Assembly: GCF_010384365.1 (NCBI RefSeq)
Contig: NZ_CP048397.1
Coordinates: 1,488,001-1,552,000, forward strand
Reading direction: 5' to 3'
DNA length: 64,000 nt
DNA from: Streptomyces sp. S4.7
GTDB taxonomy: Bacteria; Actinomycetota; Actinomycetes; Streptomycetales; Streptomycetaceae
The notes below the pieces were generated by a model. That model saw only the letters and a program-made list of their open reading frames with translations, searched no databases and was not told the DNA's origin. How positions within the stretch are numbered: the stretch's first letter is position 1; every line of letters starts with the position of its first letter. Positions 1 to 8,985 of the stretch are shown piece by piece. Both the position numbers and the translations under genes were made by a program.

Positions 1-2
1 TA

Positions 3-956
3 CCGGCCCCGGGAAACGTTTTCGCGTACGGCGCCACCGCCGGTCTGATCGCCGACCGGCTCATCGGCGACCCCCGGCGCGGCCACCCCGTCGCCGGCTT
101 CGGGCGGGCGGCGGGCGCCCTCGAGCGTCTGCTCTGGCACGACCACCGGGGCTGGGGCACGCTGCACGCCGTCGTGTGCGCCGGGGGTGCGGCCGCAGTG
201 GCCGCCCTCGTCTCGCGCGGGCTGCGGGACCGTACCGCCGCCTCCGTCGCCCTGACCGCCGCCGTCACCTGGACCGTGGTCGGCGGTACGTCCCTGGGGC
301 GGGAGGCGCGCGCGGTCGGCGGGGCGCTGGCGGCCGGTGACGTGGAGGTCGCGCGGGAGTGGCTGCCGCGGCTCTGCGGGCGGGACCCGCAGGGCCTGGA
401 CGAGCGGCAGATCGCCCGCGCCGTGGTGGAGTCCGTCGCCGAGAACACCTCGGACGCCGTCGTGGGAGCCCTGGTCTGGGGCGCGTTCGGCGGGGTGCCG
501 GGGCTGGTCGCGTTCCGCGCCGTCAACACGCTGGACGCGATGGTCGGGCACCGTTCGCCGCGCCATCTGCGCTTCGGCTGGGCGTCGGCGCGGCTCGACG
601 ACGTGGCGGGCTGGCCCGGAGCCCGGCTGACGGCGGCGCTGGCGGCGGTGGCGGGCGGCGCGCCCGCGCGGGCGCTCGGCGTGGTGAGGCGCGACGCGGG
701 CCGCCATCCGAGTCCCAACGCGGGCCCCGTGGAAGCGGCGTTCGCGGGCGCGCTGGGCGTACGGCTCGGCGGCACCCTCGCGTACGGCGGACGGGTCGAA
801 CACCGGCCGGTCCTGGGCGGCGGCGGACGGCCGGTCGAGGTGGCCGACATCGAGCGGGCGGTCCGGCTGTCGCACCGCGTCGGCGCGCTCGCGCTCGGCG
901 TCTGCGTGGCCGGACGGCTGCTGGCCGGCAACCACCTGAAGAGGAGGGCCCGATGA
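3..956 (+). CDS. cobD: Adenosylcobinamide-phosphate synthase CobD/CbiB (5' partial)
   Basis: This integral membrane enzyme attaches the aminopropanol (phosphate) arm to adenosylcobyric acid, a late step in B12 synthesis. The frame is already open at the window edge. It carries the family's N-terminal signature (DRLIGDPRRGHPV, then G-x-A) from about nt 54, so only a few N-terminal residues should be missing. Internal family motifs include SVAENTSDAVVGAL, FRAVNTLDAMVGH, the SPNAGPVEAAFAGALGVRLGG block and a C-terminal helix. An internal ATG at 174 would delete the conserved start, so it is not the true start. The stop overlaps the ATG of cobQ (ATGA), which implies translational coupling at the head of the operon visible here. 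Confidence 0.95.
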   Translation, partial: PAPGNVFAYGATAGLIADRLIGDPRRGHPVAGFGRAAGALERLLWHDHRGWGTLHAVVCAGGAAAVAALVSRGLRDRTAASVALTAAVTWTVVGGTSLGREARAVGGALAAGDVEVAREWLPRLCGRDPQGLDERQIARAVVESVAENTSDAVVGALVWGAFGGVPGLVAFRAVNTLDAMVGHRSPRHLRFGWASARLDDVAGWPGARLTAALAAVAGGAPARALGVVRRDAGRHPSPNAGPVEAAFAGALGVRLGGTLAYGGRVEHRPVLGGGGRPVEVADIERAVRLSHRVGALALGVCVAGRLLAGNHLKRRAR

Positions 957-2530
957 ACGGGGATCCGATGAGCGGCGGGCGCGGGCGCGGCGGCGGGCTG
1001 CTCGTCGCGGGCACCACCTCCGACGCCGGCAAGAGCGTCGTCACGGCGGGCATCTGCCGCTGGCTCGTACGCCGGGGCGTGAAAGTGGCGCCCTTCAAGG
1101 GACAGAACATGTCGCTGAATTCGTTCGTGACGCGCGAGGGCGCCGAGATCGGCCGGGCGCAGGCGATGCAGGCACAGGCGGCGCGCGTCGAGCCGACGGC
1201 GCTGATGAATCCCGTCCTGCTCAAGCCGGGCAGCGACCGCAGCAGTCAAGTGGTGCTGATGGGACGGCCGGTGGGCGAGCTGAGCGCCCGCGGCTACCAC
1301 GGGGACGGCGCGGGCCCCGGCCGCCAGGAGACGCTGCTCGGCACCGTCGTGGACTGTCTGGAGGAGCTGCGGAGCACGTACGACGCGGTGATCTGCGAGG
1401 GCGCCGGCAGCCCGGCCGAGATCAATCTGCGGCGTACCGACATCGTCAACATGGGCGTCGCGCGGGCGGCCCGGCTGCCGGTCGTCGTGGTCGGCGACAT
1501 CGACAGGGGCGGCGTCTTCGCGTCCTTCTTCGGTACGACGGCGCTGCTGAGCCCCGAGGATCAGGCGCTGGTCGCCGGTTATCTCGTCAACAAGTTCCGC
1601 GGCGACGTGTCGTTGCTGGAGCCGGGCCTGGAGATGCTGCGCGGACTCACCGGCCGCGCCACGTACGGCGTGCTGCCCTTCCGGCACGGTCTGGGCATCG
1701 ACGAGGAGGACGGCCTGCGGGTCTCCCTGCGCGGCGCCGTACGCGAGTCGGTGGTGGCTCCCGCGTACGGAGAGGAGGTCCTGCGGGTCGCCGTCTGCGC
1801 GGTGCCGCTGATGTCCAACTTCACCGACGTGGACGCGCTGGCGGCCGAACCGGGCGTCGTGGTGCGGTTCGTGGACCGCCCCGACGAGATCACCGACGCG
1901 GACCTGGTGATCGTCCCCGGTACGCGCGGCACGGTCCGCGCGCTGGCCTGGCTGCGCGAGCGCGGTCTCGCCGACGCGCTGCTGCGGCGCGCCGCCGAGG
2001 GCCGCCCGGTCCTCGGTGTCTGCGGCGGCTACCAACTCCTCGGCGAGCACATCGAGGACGAGGTGGAGTCCCGCGCGGGCTCCGTGGCCGGACTGGGACT
2101 GCTGCCCGTACGCGTCGAGTTCGCCCGTGAGAAGACCCTGGCACGGCCCGTCGGCGAGGCGCTGGGCGAGCGTGTCGAGGGTTACGAGATCCACCACGGC
2201 GTCGCCTCCGTGGAAGGCGGTGACCCGTTCCTTCTCGACAGCGGCGGACGCCGCCTCGACGGGTGCCGCTCGGGCCAGGTGTGGGGTACGCACTGGCACG
2301 GGTCACTGGAGAGCGACGGCTTCCGGCGCGCCTTCCTGCGCGCCGTGGCCACGGCGGCGGGGCGCCGTTTCGTACCCGCCCCCGACACCTCGTTCGCCAC
2401 TCTGCGCGAGGAGCAGCTCGACCTCCTCGGCGATCTGATCGAAGAACACGCGGACACGGACGCGCTGCTGCGGCTGATCGAGTCGGGCGCCCCGTCAGGA
2501 CTTCCCTTCATCGCACCTGGAGCGCCATGA
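953..2530 (+). CDS. cobQ: Cobyric acid synthase CobQ/CbiP
   Basis: The glutamine-dependent amidase adenylates and amidates the b, d, e and g carboxylates of adenosylcobyrinic a,c-diamide. The 525-aa product has an N-terminal dethiobiotin-synthetase-like ATPase (LLVAGTTSDAGKSVV P-loop, KGQNMSLNSFVT, EGAGSPAEINL) and a C-terminal class I glutamine amidotransferase domain. The nucleophile lies in GVCGGYQLLG and a downstream His in GTHWHGSLE. The ATG at 953 overlaps the cobD stop and follows a strong Shine-Dalgarno GAGGAGGG at 941-948. A longer open frame upstream is only a shadow of cobD. The length is normal for the family. Confidence 0.97.
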   Translation: MNGDPMSGGRGRGGGLLVAGTTSDAGKSVVTAGICRWLVRRGVKVAPFKGQNMSLNSFVTREGAEIGRAQAMQAQAARVEPTALMNPVLLKPGSDRSSQVVLMGRPVGELSARGYHGDGAGPGRQETLLGTVVDCLEELRSTYDAVICEGAGSPAEINLRRTDIVNMGVARAARLPVVVVGDIDRGGVFASFFGTTALLSPEDQALVAGYLVNKFRGDVSLLEPGLEMLRGLTGRATYGVLPFRHGLGIDEEDGLRVSLRGAVRESVVAPAYGEEVLRVAVCAVPLMSNFTDVDALAAEPGVVVRFVDRPDEITDADLVIVPGTRGTVRALAWLRERGLADALLRRAAEGRPVLGVCGGYQLLGEHIEDEVESRAGSVAGLGLLPVRVEFAREKTLARPVGEALGERVEGYEIHHGVASVEGGDPFLLDSGGRRLDGCRSGQVWGTHWHGSLESDGFRRAFLRAVATAAGRRFVPAPDTSFATLREEQLDLLGDLIEEHADTDALLRLIESGAPSGLPFIAPGAP

Positions 2531-5500
2531 CCACCGCGCCTGCCGACAGCCCCTCCCCGACCGTGCTGTTGCTGTCCACCGCCGATACGGATCTGCTGGC
2601 GGCCCGTGCCTCGGGCGCCCCGTATCTCATCGGCAACCCGACCCGGGTCGATGCCACCGACGACCTGCCCGCGCTGATCGCCGGCGCGCGGATCGCCGTC
2701 GTACGCCTGCTCGGCGGCAAGCGTGCCTGGGAGGACGGTCTCGCGGTGCTCGCCGCGTCCGGCGTCCCGACCGTGCTGCTGGGCGGGGAGTCGCTGCCGG
2801 ACGCGGAGCTGATGGCCGACTCGTCGGTGCCCGCCGGTGTGGTGGCCGAGGCGCTGCGCTATCTGGTCGAGGGCGGGCCGGAGAATCTGGCGGAACTGGC
2901 GCGGTTCCTCTGCGACACCGTCCTGCTCACCGGCGAGGGGTTCGACGCGCCGCGCGCGATGCCCGAGTGGGGCGTGCACGGCGAGCGCGCCTCGGTGGAA
3001 GGGCGGCCCACGGTCGCGGTCCTCTTCTACCGCGCGCACCACCTCTCCGGGAACACCTCCTTCGTGGACGTGCTGTGCGACCGGATCGAGGAGCGGGGCG
3101 CCAACGCCCTCCCCCTCTACTGCGGTTCGCTCCGGGGCGCCGATCCCGCCCTGTACGAGCGGCTCGGCTCGGCGGACGCGCTGATCGCGACCGTCCTCGC
3201 CGCGGGCGGCACGCGCGCGTCGGACGCGTCGGCGGGCGGCGACGACGAGGCGTGGGACATCGGGGCGCTGGCCGATCTCGACGTGCCCGTCCTGCAAGGG
3301 CTCTGTCTGACGTCGTCGCGGGCGGCCTGGGACGCGTCGGACGCCGCGCTGTCCCCCATGGACGCGGCGATGCAGGTCGCGATCCCGGAGTTCGACGGGC
3401 GGCTGATCACGGTCCCGTTCTCCTTCAAGGAGGAGGGCCCGGACGGGGTCCCCGTGTACGTCGCCGACGCCGAGCGGGCCGGCCGGGTCGCCGGGATCGC
3501 GGTGCGGCACGCGCGCCTCGCGCACAAGCCGAACGGGCGCAAGAAGCTTGCCGTGGTCTTCACGGCGTACCCGACGAAGCACTCACGCGTGGGCAACGCG
3601 GTCGGTCTCGACACCCCCGCGTCCGCGGTACGGGTGCTGGACGCCCTGCGCGACGCCGGTTACGCGGTGGGGGACGGCGCGGACGCGCACCCCGACAAAG
3701 GTGACGAGCTGATCCACCGGCTCATCAACGCCGGTGGCCACGACGTGGAGTGGCTGACGGAGGAGCAGTTGGCGGTGGCGCCCGCGCGGGTGCCGCTGGC
3801 CGACTACCGCGCCTGGTTCGACAGGCTGGAGCCGGGGCTGCGCGCGAGCATGCTGGAGCACTGGGGCGAGCCGCCGGGCTCGCTGTACGTGGACGGCGAC
3901 GACATCGTGCTGGCGTCGCTGCGGTTCGGGAACGTCGTGGTGATGATCCAGCCGCCGCGCGGCTTCGGCGAGAACCCGATCGCGATCTACCACGACCCGG
4001 ACATGCCGCCGTCGCACCACTACATGGCGGCGTACCGCTGGCTGGAGACGGCGGCCGGGGAGAACGGCTTCGGCGCGGACGCGATCATCCACATGGGCAA
4101 GCACGGCACGATGGAGTGGCTGCCCGGCAAGGGGCTCGGGCTGTCGGCGGGCTGCGGCCCGGACGCGGTGCTCGGCGAACTGCCGCTGATCTACCCGTTC
4201 ATCGTCAACGACCCGGGCGAGGGCACCCAGGCCAAGCGGCGCGGCCACGCCACCGTCGTGGACCATCTGGTGCCGCCGATGGCGCGCGCCGACACCTACG
4301 GGGACCTGGCGAAGCTGGAGCAACTGCTCGACGAGTACGCACTGGTCAGCGATCTCGACCCGGCGAAGGCACCGACCGTCCGGGCGCAGATCTGGACGCT
4401 CGTCAAGGCCGCGGAGCTGCACCACGACCTGCATGTGGACGAGCAGCCGGAGGACGACGACTTCGACTCGTTCGTCATGCACGTCGACGGCTACCTGTGT
4501 GAGATCAAGGACGTCCAGATCAGGGACGGTCTGCACATCCTCGGCGGCGGCCCGCGGGGGGAGGCCCGCGTCAACCTGGTGCTCGCCGTGCTGCGTGCCT
4601 CGCAGGTGTGGGGCGGCGAGGCGAACGCGCTGCCGGGTCTGCGGGCGGCGCTCGCCGAGCACTTCGGCCTGGTCGAGAAGGAGTTGCTGGGCGAGCCCGG
4701 CGCGCCGGTGAAGGTGCCGGTGGAGCTGACGGACCTGGTCACGGGTCCGTCCAGGTCGGCGGCCGACGCGATCGATCTGCTGGAGCAGCTGTGCCGGCGG
4801 CTCGCGGAGGGCATGGAGGAGCGCGGCTGGGAGCTGTCGGCGGCGGCGCCGCTGGCCGGGGAGGTGCTGGGGCACGAACTGCCGTCGGCGGTGGCCGTGC
4901 TGGGCTTCGCCTGTACGGAGGTGGTGCCGAGGCTGGCCCGTACGACGGACGAGATCGGCAACATCCTGCGCGCGCTGGACGGCGGTTTCGTCCCTGCGGG
5001 ACCGTCCGGGTCGCCGACGCGCGGGCTGGTGAACGTGCTGCCGACGGGCCGTAACTTCTACTCCGTCGACCCCAAGGCCATTCCGTCGCGGCTCTCCTGG
5101 GAGGTCGGGCAGTCGCTCGCCGACTCACTGGTGGCCCGGTACCTGGCCGACACGGGCGCCTATCCGGCGTCGGTGGGGCTGACCGTGTGGGGCACGTCCG
5201 CGATGCGCACCCAGGGCGACGACATCGCCGAGATCCTTGCGCTGCTGGGCTGCCGGCCGGTGTGGGACGACGCGTCGCGGCGGGTCAGCGGCTTCGAGAT
5301 CGTGCCCCTGGCGGAGCTGGGACGGCCCCGGATCGATGTGACGGTGCGGATCTCGGGCTTCTTCCGGGACGCCTTCCCGCATGTGGTGGGGCTGATCGAC
5401 GACGCCGTACGGGCGGTGGCCGAGCTGGACGAGCCCGCCGGGTCCAACTACGTGCGGGCGCACGCGGATCAGGACACGGCCGAGCACGGCGACCGGCGCA

Positions 5501-6234
5501 GGGCGACGGCGCGGATCTTCGGGTCGAAGCCGGGCGCGTACGGGGCGGGTCTGCTGCCGCTGATCGACGCGCGGAACTGGCGGTCGGACGCGGATCTGGC
5601 CGAGGTGTACGCGGTGTGGGGCGGCTACGCGTACGGGCGCGGGCTCGACGGGCGGGCGGCGCGCGGCGACATGGAGACGGCGTTCCGGCGGATCAAGGTC
5701 GCGGCGAAGAACGTCGACACGCGGGAGCACGATCTGGTCGACGCGGACGACTACTTCCAGTACCACGGCGGAATGGTCGCGATGGTGCGGCATCTGACGG
5801 GTGAGTCGCCCGAGGCGTACGTGGGTGACAGCGCGACCCCGGACCAGATCAGGACACGCACGCTGGGCGAGGAGACGCACCGGGTGTTCCGGGCGCGGGT
5901 GGTCAACCCGCGCTGGATGGCGGCGATGCGGCGGCACGGCTACAAGGGCGCGTTCGAGATGGCCGCGACCGTCGACTACCTCTTCGGCTACGACGCGACG
6001 GCCGGGGTCGTGGACGACTGGATGTACGAGAAGTTGTCTGCGGAGTACGTCTTCGCGCCGGAGAACCAGGAGTTCATGCGGCGCTCCAACCCCTGGGCGC
6101 TGCGCGGGATCACGGAGCGGCTGCTGGAGGCGGCGGAGCGCGGGCTGTGGGCGGAGCCGGACGAGCGGACGCTGGAGCGGCTGCGGGCGACGTATCTGGA
6201 GCTGGAGGGCGATCTGGAGGGCGGCGGCGAATGA
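2527..6234 (+). CDS. cobN: Cobaltochelatase large subunit CobN
   Basis: CobN is the large subunit of the ATP-dependent chelatase that inserts Co(II) into hydrogenobyrinic a,c-diamide in the oxygen-dependent pathway. The 1235-aa product has the normal size. Family blocks are visible throughout, including FYRAHHLSGNTSFVD, VFTAYPTKHSRVGNAVGLD, the ADAIIHMGKHGTMEWLPGK block, YPFIVNDPGEGTQAKRR and LPTGRNFYSVDPKAIPS. The ATG at 2527 overlaps the cobQ stop (ATGA). The partner AAA+/VWA subunit is encoded directly downstream, as expected for a CobN-ChlI/ChlD-type enzyme in place of CobST. The presence of CobN indicates late cobalt insertion, which contrasts with cbiX further along the cluster. Confidence 0.97.
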   Translation: MTTAPADSPSPTVLLLSTADTDLLAARASGAPYLIGNPTRVDATDDLPALIAGARIAVVRLLGGKRAWEDGLAVLAASGVPTVLLGGESLPDAELMADSSVPAGVVAEALRYLVEGGPENLAELARFLCDTVLLTGEGFDAPRAMPEWGVHGERASVEGRPTVAVLFYRAHHLSGNTSFVDVLCDRIEERGANALPLYCGSLRGADPALYERLGSADALIATVLAAGGTRASDASAGGDDEAWDIGALADLDVPVLQGLCLTSSRAAWDASDAALSPMDAAMQVAIPEFDGRLITVPFSFKEEGPDGVPVYVADAERAGRVAGIAVRHARLAHKPNGRKKLAVVFTAYPTKHSRVGNAVGLDTPASAVRVLDALRDAGYAVGDGADAHPDKGDELIHRLINAGGHDVEWLTEEQLAVAPARVPLADYRAWFDRLEPGLRASMLEHWGEPPGSLYVDGDDIVLASLRFGNVVVMIQPPRGFGENPIAIYHDPDMPPSHHYMAAYRWLETAAGENGFGADAIIHMGKHGTMEWLPGKGLGLSAGCGPDAVLGELPLIYPFIVNDPGEGTQAKRRGHATVVDHLVPPMARADTYGDLAKLEQLLDEYALVSDLDPAKAPTVRAQIWTLVKAAELHHDLHVDEQPEDDDFDSFVMHVDGYLCEIKDVQIRDGLHILGGGPRGEARVNLVLAVLRASQVWGGEANALPGLRAALAEHFGLVEKELLGEPGAPVKVPVELTDLVTGPSRSAADAIDLLEQLCRRLAEGMEERGWELSAAAPLAGEVLGHELPSAVAVLGFACTEVVPRLARTTDEIGNILRALDGGFVPAGPSGSPTRGLVNVLPTGRNFYSVDPKAIPSRLSWEVGQSLADSLVARYLADTGAYPASVGLTVWGTSAMRTQGDDIAEILALLGCRPVWDDASRRVSGFEIVPLAELGRPRIDVTVRISGFFRDAFPHVVGLIDDAVRAVAELDEPAGSNYVRAHADQDTAEHGDRRRATARIFGSKPGAYGAGLLPLIDARNWRSDADLAEVYAVWGGYAYGRGLDGRAARGDMETAFRRIKVAAKNVDTREHDLVDADDYFQYHGGMVAMVRHLTGESPEAYVGDSATPDQIRTRTLGEETHRVFRARVVNPRWMAAMRRHGYKGAFEMAATVDYLFGYDATAGVVDDWMYEKLSAEYVFAPENQEFMRRSNPWALRGITERLLEAAERGLWAEPDERTLERLRATYLELEGDLEGGGE

Positions 6235-6310
6235 CCGCGGTCCCGGGCGCCGGAGCCAGCCGCCGAACGCCGGACGCGCCGAACACGCCGACCCATGCCA
6301 TGGAGGCACT

Positions 6311-8386
6311 GTGAGTACGCCATACCCCTTCACCGCGATCGTCGGACAGGACGATCTGCGGCTCGCGCTGCTGCTCAACGCCGTCTCCCCCGCCGTGGGC
6401 GGGGTTCTGGTGCGCGGCGAGAAGGGCACCGCGAAGAGCACGGCCGTGCGCGCCCTCTCGGTGCTCATACCGGAGGTGTCCGTCGTCGTCGGATGCCGGT
6501 TCTCGTGCGATCCGGGGGCTCCCGACCCGGCGTGCCCCGACGGGCCGCACGAGGGCGGCGGCGGGGCGGCACGGCCCGCGCGGATGGTCGAACTGCCCGT
6601 CGGCGCCTCCGAGGACCGGCTCGTCGGAGCGCTCGACATCGAGCGGGCACTGGCCGAGGGCGTGAAGGCGTTCGAGCCGGGGCTCCTCGCCGACGCGCAC
6701 CGGGGCGTGCTGTACGTCGACGAGGTCAACCTCCTCCACGACCATCTGGTGGACCTTCTGTTGGACGCCGCCGCGATGGGCGCCTCCTACGTGGAGCGTG
6801 AAGGGGTCTCCGTACGGCACGCCTCCCGCTTCCTGCTCGTCGGGACGATGAACCCCGAGGAGGGCGAGCTGCGGCCGCAGTTGCTCGACCGGTTCGGACT
6901 GACCGTCGAGGTCGCCGCGTCGCGCGAGCCGGATCTGCGGGTCGAGGTCGTACGGCGGCGGCTCGCGTACGACGACGACCCCGCCGGATTCGCCGCACGG
7001 TGGGCCGAGGAGGAGAACGCGCTGCGGGCGCTCATCGTGGCCGCGCGGGCGCTGCTGCCCGAGGTACGCCTCGGGGACGCGGCGCTGCGGCAGATCGCGG
7101 CGACGTGCGCCGCGTTCGAGGTGGACGGCATGCGGGCCGACATCGTGATGGCGCGGACGGCCACGACGCTCGCCGCGTGGGCGGGCCGCACGGTGGTGCT
7201 GGCCGAGGACGTGCGGCAGGCGGCACTGCTGGCGCTCCCCCACCGCAGGCGCCGCAACCCCTTCGACGCGCCGGGCCTGGACGAGGAGAAGCTGGACGAC
7301 ACGCTGGAGGAGTCCGGCGGCGGGGACGCGGGGGACAACGAGAGCGGGGGCGACCGGGACGACTCCCCGGACGACGATCCGGACCCGGACGGACCGGGGG
7401 GCGGCGGGCAGCCATCGCAGGACGGACCACCCGAGGCTCCGCGCAACTCCCCCGCCCGGCCGGAGCCGGCCGAGGGTGACGAGGCGGGCGACGAGGCGGG
7501 ACCGCCGCCGGGATCCGGCGGCGGTGAGCGGTCCGCCGTACGGTCCGCCGAGCCCTTCCGTACGAAGGTACTCAGCGTGCCCGGTCTCGGTGAGGGCGCG
7601 GCGGGGCGCCGTTCACGGGCCCGTACCGACCACGGCCGTACGACAGGGGCCCGGCGGCCCCGGGGGACGCTCACCAAGCTGCACCTGGCCGCCACCGTCC
7701 TGGCCGCCGCCCCGCACCAGCGCGCGCGCGGGCGTTCGGGGCGGGGGCTGGTGGTGCGGCGCGACGATCTGCGGCAGGCGGCCCGCGAGGGGCGCGAGGG
7801 CAATCTGGTGCTGTTCGTGGTGGACGCCTCCGGCTCGATGGCGGCGCGGCAGCGCATGTCGGCCGTGAAGGGCGCGGTGCTGTCGCTGCTGCTGGACGCG
7901 TACCAGCGGCGCGACAAGGTCGGTCTGGTCACCTTCCGTGGGAGGGACGCCACGGTGGCGCTGCCGCCGACCTCGTCGGTCGACGCGGCGGCCGCACGGC
8001 TGGAAACGCTGCCCACGGGCGGGCGCACCCCGCTGTCCGCCGGGCTCATGAAGGCGCACGACGTCCTGCGGGTGGAGCGGATGCGTGATCCCGCGCGGCG
8101 CCCGCTGCTCGTCGTGGTCACGGACGGGCGGGCGACGGGCGGACCGGACCCGGTGGCGCTCGGTGGGCGCGCGGCGCGGCTGCACGCCGCCGAGGGCACG
8201 GCGTCGGTGGTCGTGGACTGCGAGTCGGGGCCGGTACGGCTCGGGCTGGCGGCGGCGCTCGCGGGCGATCTGGGCGGCGCCGCCGTCACGCTCGACGAGC
8301 TGCGCGCGGACAGCGTCGCCGACCTGGTCAGGGACGTGCAGGGCGCTGTACGGGACGCACGGGGTTCACACAGGAGGGTTGCCTGA
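6311..8386 (+). CDS. Mg/cobalt chelatase ATPase subunit, fused ChlI (AAA+) and ChlD (VWA)
   Basis: This is probably the motor subunit working with CobN. The 691-aa protein has an AAA+ domain (Walker A GEKGTAKST near residue 36, Walker B YVDEVNLLHDH near 134, sensor region GTMNPEEGELRPQLLDRFGL). An acidic Asp/Gly/Pro-rich linker follows at about 315-410, then a von Willebrand A domain with a MIDAS motif (VVDASGSMAA near 504). The GTG at 6311 was chosen for the GGAGG five bases upstream and because the protein then starts at the conserved FTAIVGQDDLR. The upstream extension of the frame is a shadow of cobN. The gap from cobN is 76 nt, and the stop overlaps cobO (TGATG). Confidence 0.93.
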   Translation: MSTPYPFTAIVGQDDLRLALLLNAVSPAVGGVLVRGEKGTAKSTAVRALSVLIPEVSVVVGCRFSCDPGAPDPACPDGPHEGGGGAARPARMVELPVGASEDRLVGALDIERALAEGVKAFEPGLLADAHRGVLYVDEVNLLHDHLVDLLLDAAAMGASYVEREGVSVRHASRFLLVGTMNPEEGELRPQLLDRFGLTVEVAASREPDLRVEVVRRRLAYDDDPAGFAARWAEEENALRALIVAARALLPEVRLGDAALRQIAATCAAFEVDGMRADIVMARTATTLAAWAGRTVVLAEDVRQAALLALPHRRRRNPFDAPGLDEEKLDDTLEESGGGDAGDNESGGDRDDSPDDDPDPDGPGGGGQPSQDGPPEAPRNSPARPEPAEGDEAGDEAGPPPGSGGGERSAVRSAEPFRTKVLSVPGLGEGAAGRRSRARTDHGRTTGARRPRGTLTKLHLAATVLAAAPHQRARGRSGRGLVVRRDDLRQAAREGREGNLVLFVVDASGSMAARQRMSAVKGAVLSLLLDAYQRRDKVGLVTFRGRDATVALPPTSSVDAAAARLETLPTGGRTPLSAGLMKAHDVLRVERMRDPARRPLLVVVTDGRATGGPDPVALGGRAARLHAAEGTASVVVDCESGPVRLGLAAALAGDLGGAAVTLDELRADSVADLVRDVQGAVRDARGSHRRVA

Positions 8387-8985
8387 TGCCGCAGGGACAG
8401 CCGGCCGTCGTGCCGGACGACGGGCTCACCACCCGGCAGCGCCGCAACCGCCCCCTGGTCGTGGTCCACACGGGCATCGGCAAGGGCAAGTCGACGGCGG
8501 CGTTCGGGCTCGCGCTGCGCGGCTGGACGCAGGGGTGGCCGATCGGGGTGTTCCAGTTCGTCAAGTCCGCGAAGTGGAAGGTCGGCGAGGAGCACGCGCT
8601 GAAGGTGCTGGGGGCGAGCGGCGAGGGCGGTTCGGTCGCCTGGCACAAGATGGGCGAGGGCTGGTCCTGGGTGCAGCGCGACCGGCAGCTGTCCAACGAG
8701 GACGCGGCGCGTGAGGGCTGGGAGCAGGTCAAGCGGGACCTGGCGGCGCAGACGTACCGGCTCTACGTGCTGGACGAGTTCGCGTATCCGATGCACTGGG
8801 GCTGGGTGGACACCGACGAGGTGGTGCGGGTCCTGCGGGAGCGGCCGGGGACACAGCATGTCGTGATCACCGGGCGGAACGCACCGGATGCGTTGGTCGA
8901 ACTGGCCGATCTGGTCACGGACATGACGAAGGTCAAGCATCCGATGGACGCGGGGCAGAAGGGTCAGAGGGGCATCGAGTGGTGA
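8386..8985 (+). CDS. cobO: Corrinoid adenosyltransferase CobO (BtuR/CobA type)
   Basis: CobO transfers the 5'-deoxyadenosyl group from ATP to cob(I)yrinic a,c-diamide. The 199-aa product carries the unusual P-loop GIGKGKST (residues 30-37), the VFQFVKSAKWKVGEE segment, the YVLDEFAYPMHWGWV Walker B-like block and VVITGRNAPDALVELADLVTDM. These are diagnostic of the CobO/BtuR family. The start codon overlaps the preceding stop (TGATG), so translation is coupled to the chelatase gene. The length is typical. Confidence 0.97.
   Translation: MPQGQPAVVPDDGLTTRQRRNRPLVVVHTGIGKGKSTAAFGLALRGWTQGWPIGVFQFVKSAKWKVGEEHALKVLGASGEGGSVAWHKMGEGWSWVQRDRQLSNEDAAREGWEQVKRDLAAQTYRLYVLDEFAYPMHWGWVDTDEVVRVLRERPGTQHVVITGRNAPDALVELADLVTDMTKVKHPMDAGQKGQRGIEW

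Noticed and set aside
523..1224. Long antisense open frames throughout the window
   Set aside because: High-GC coding DNA gives long Arg/Pro/Ala-rich shadows in other frames. They overlap well-supported genes and lack domains.
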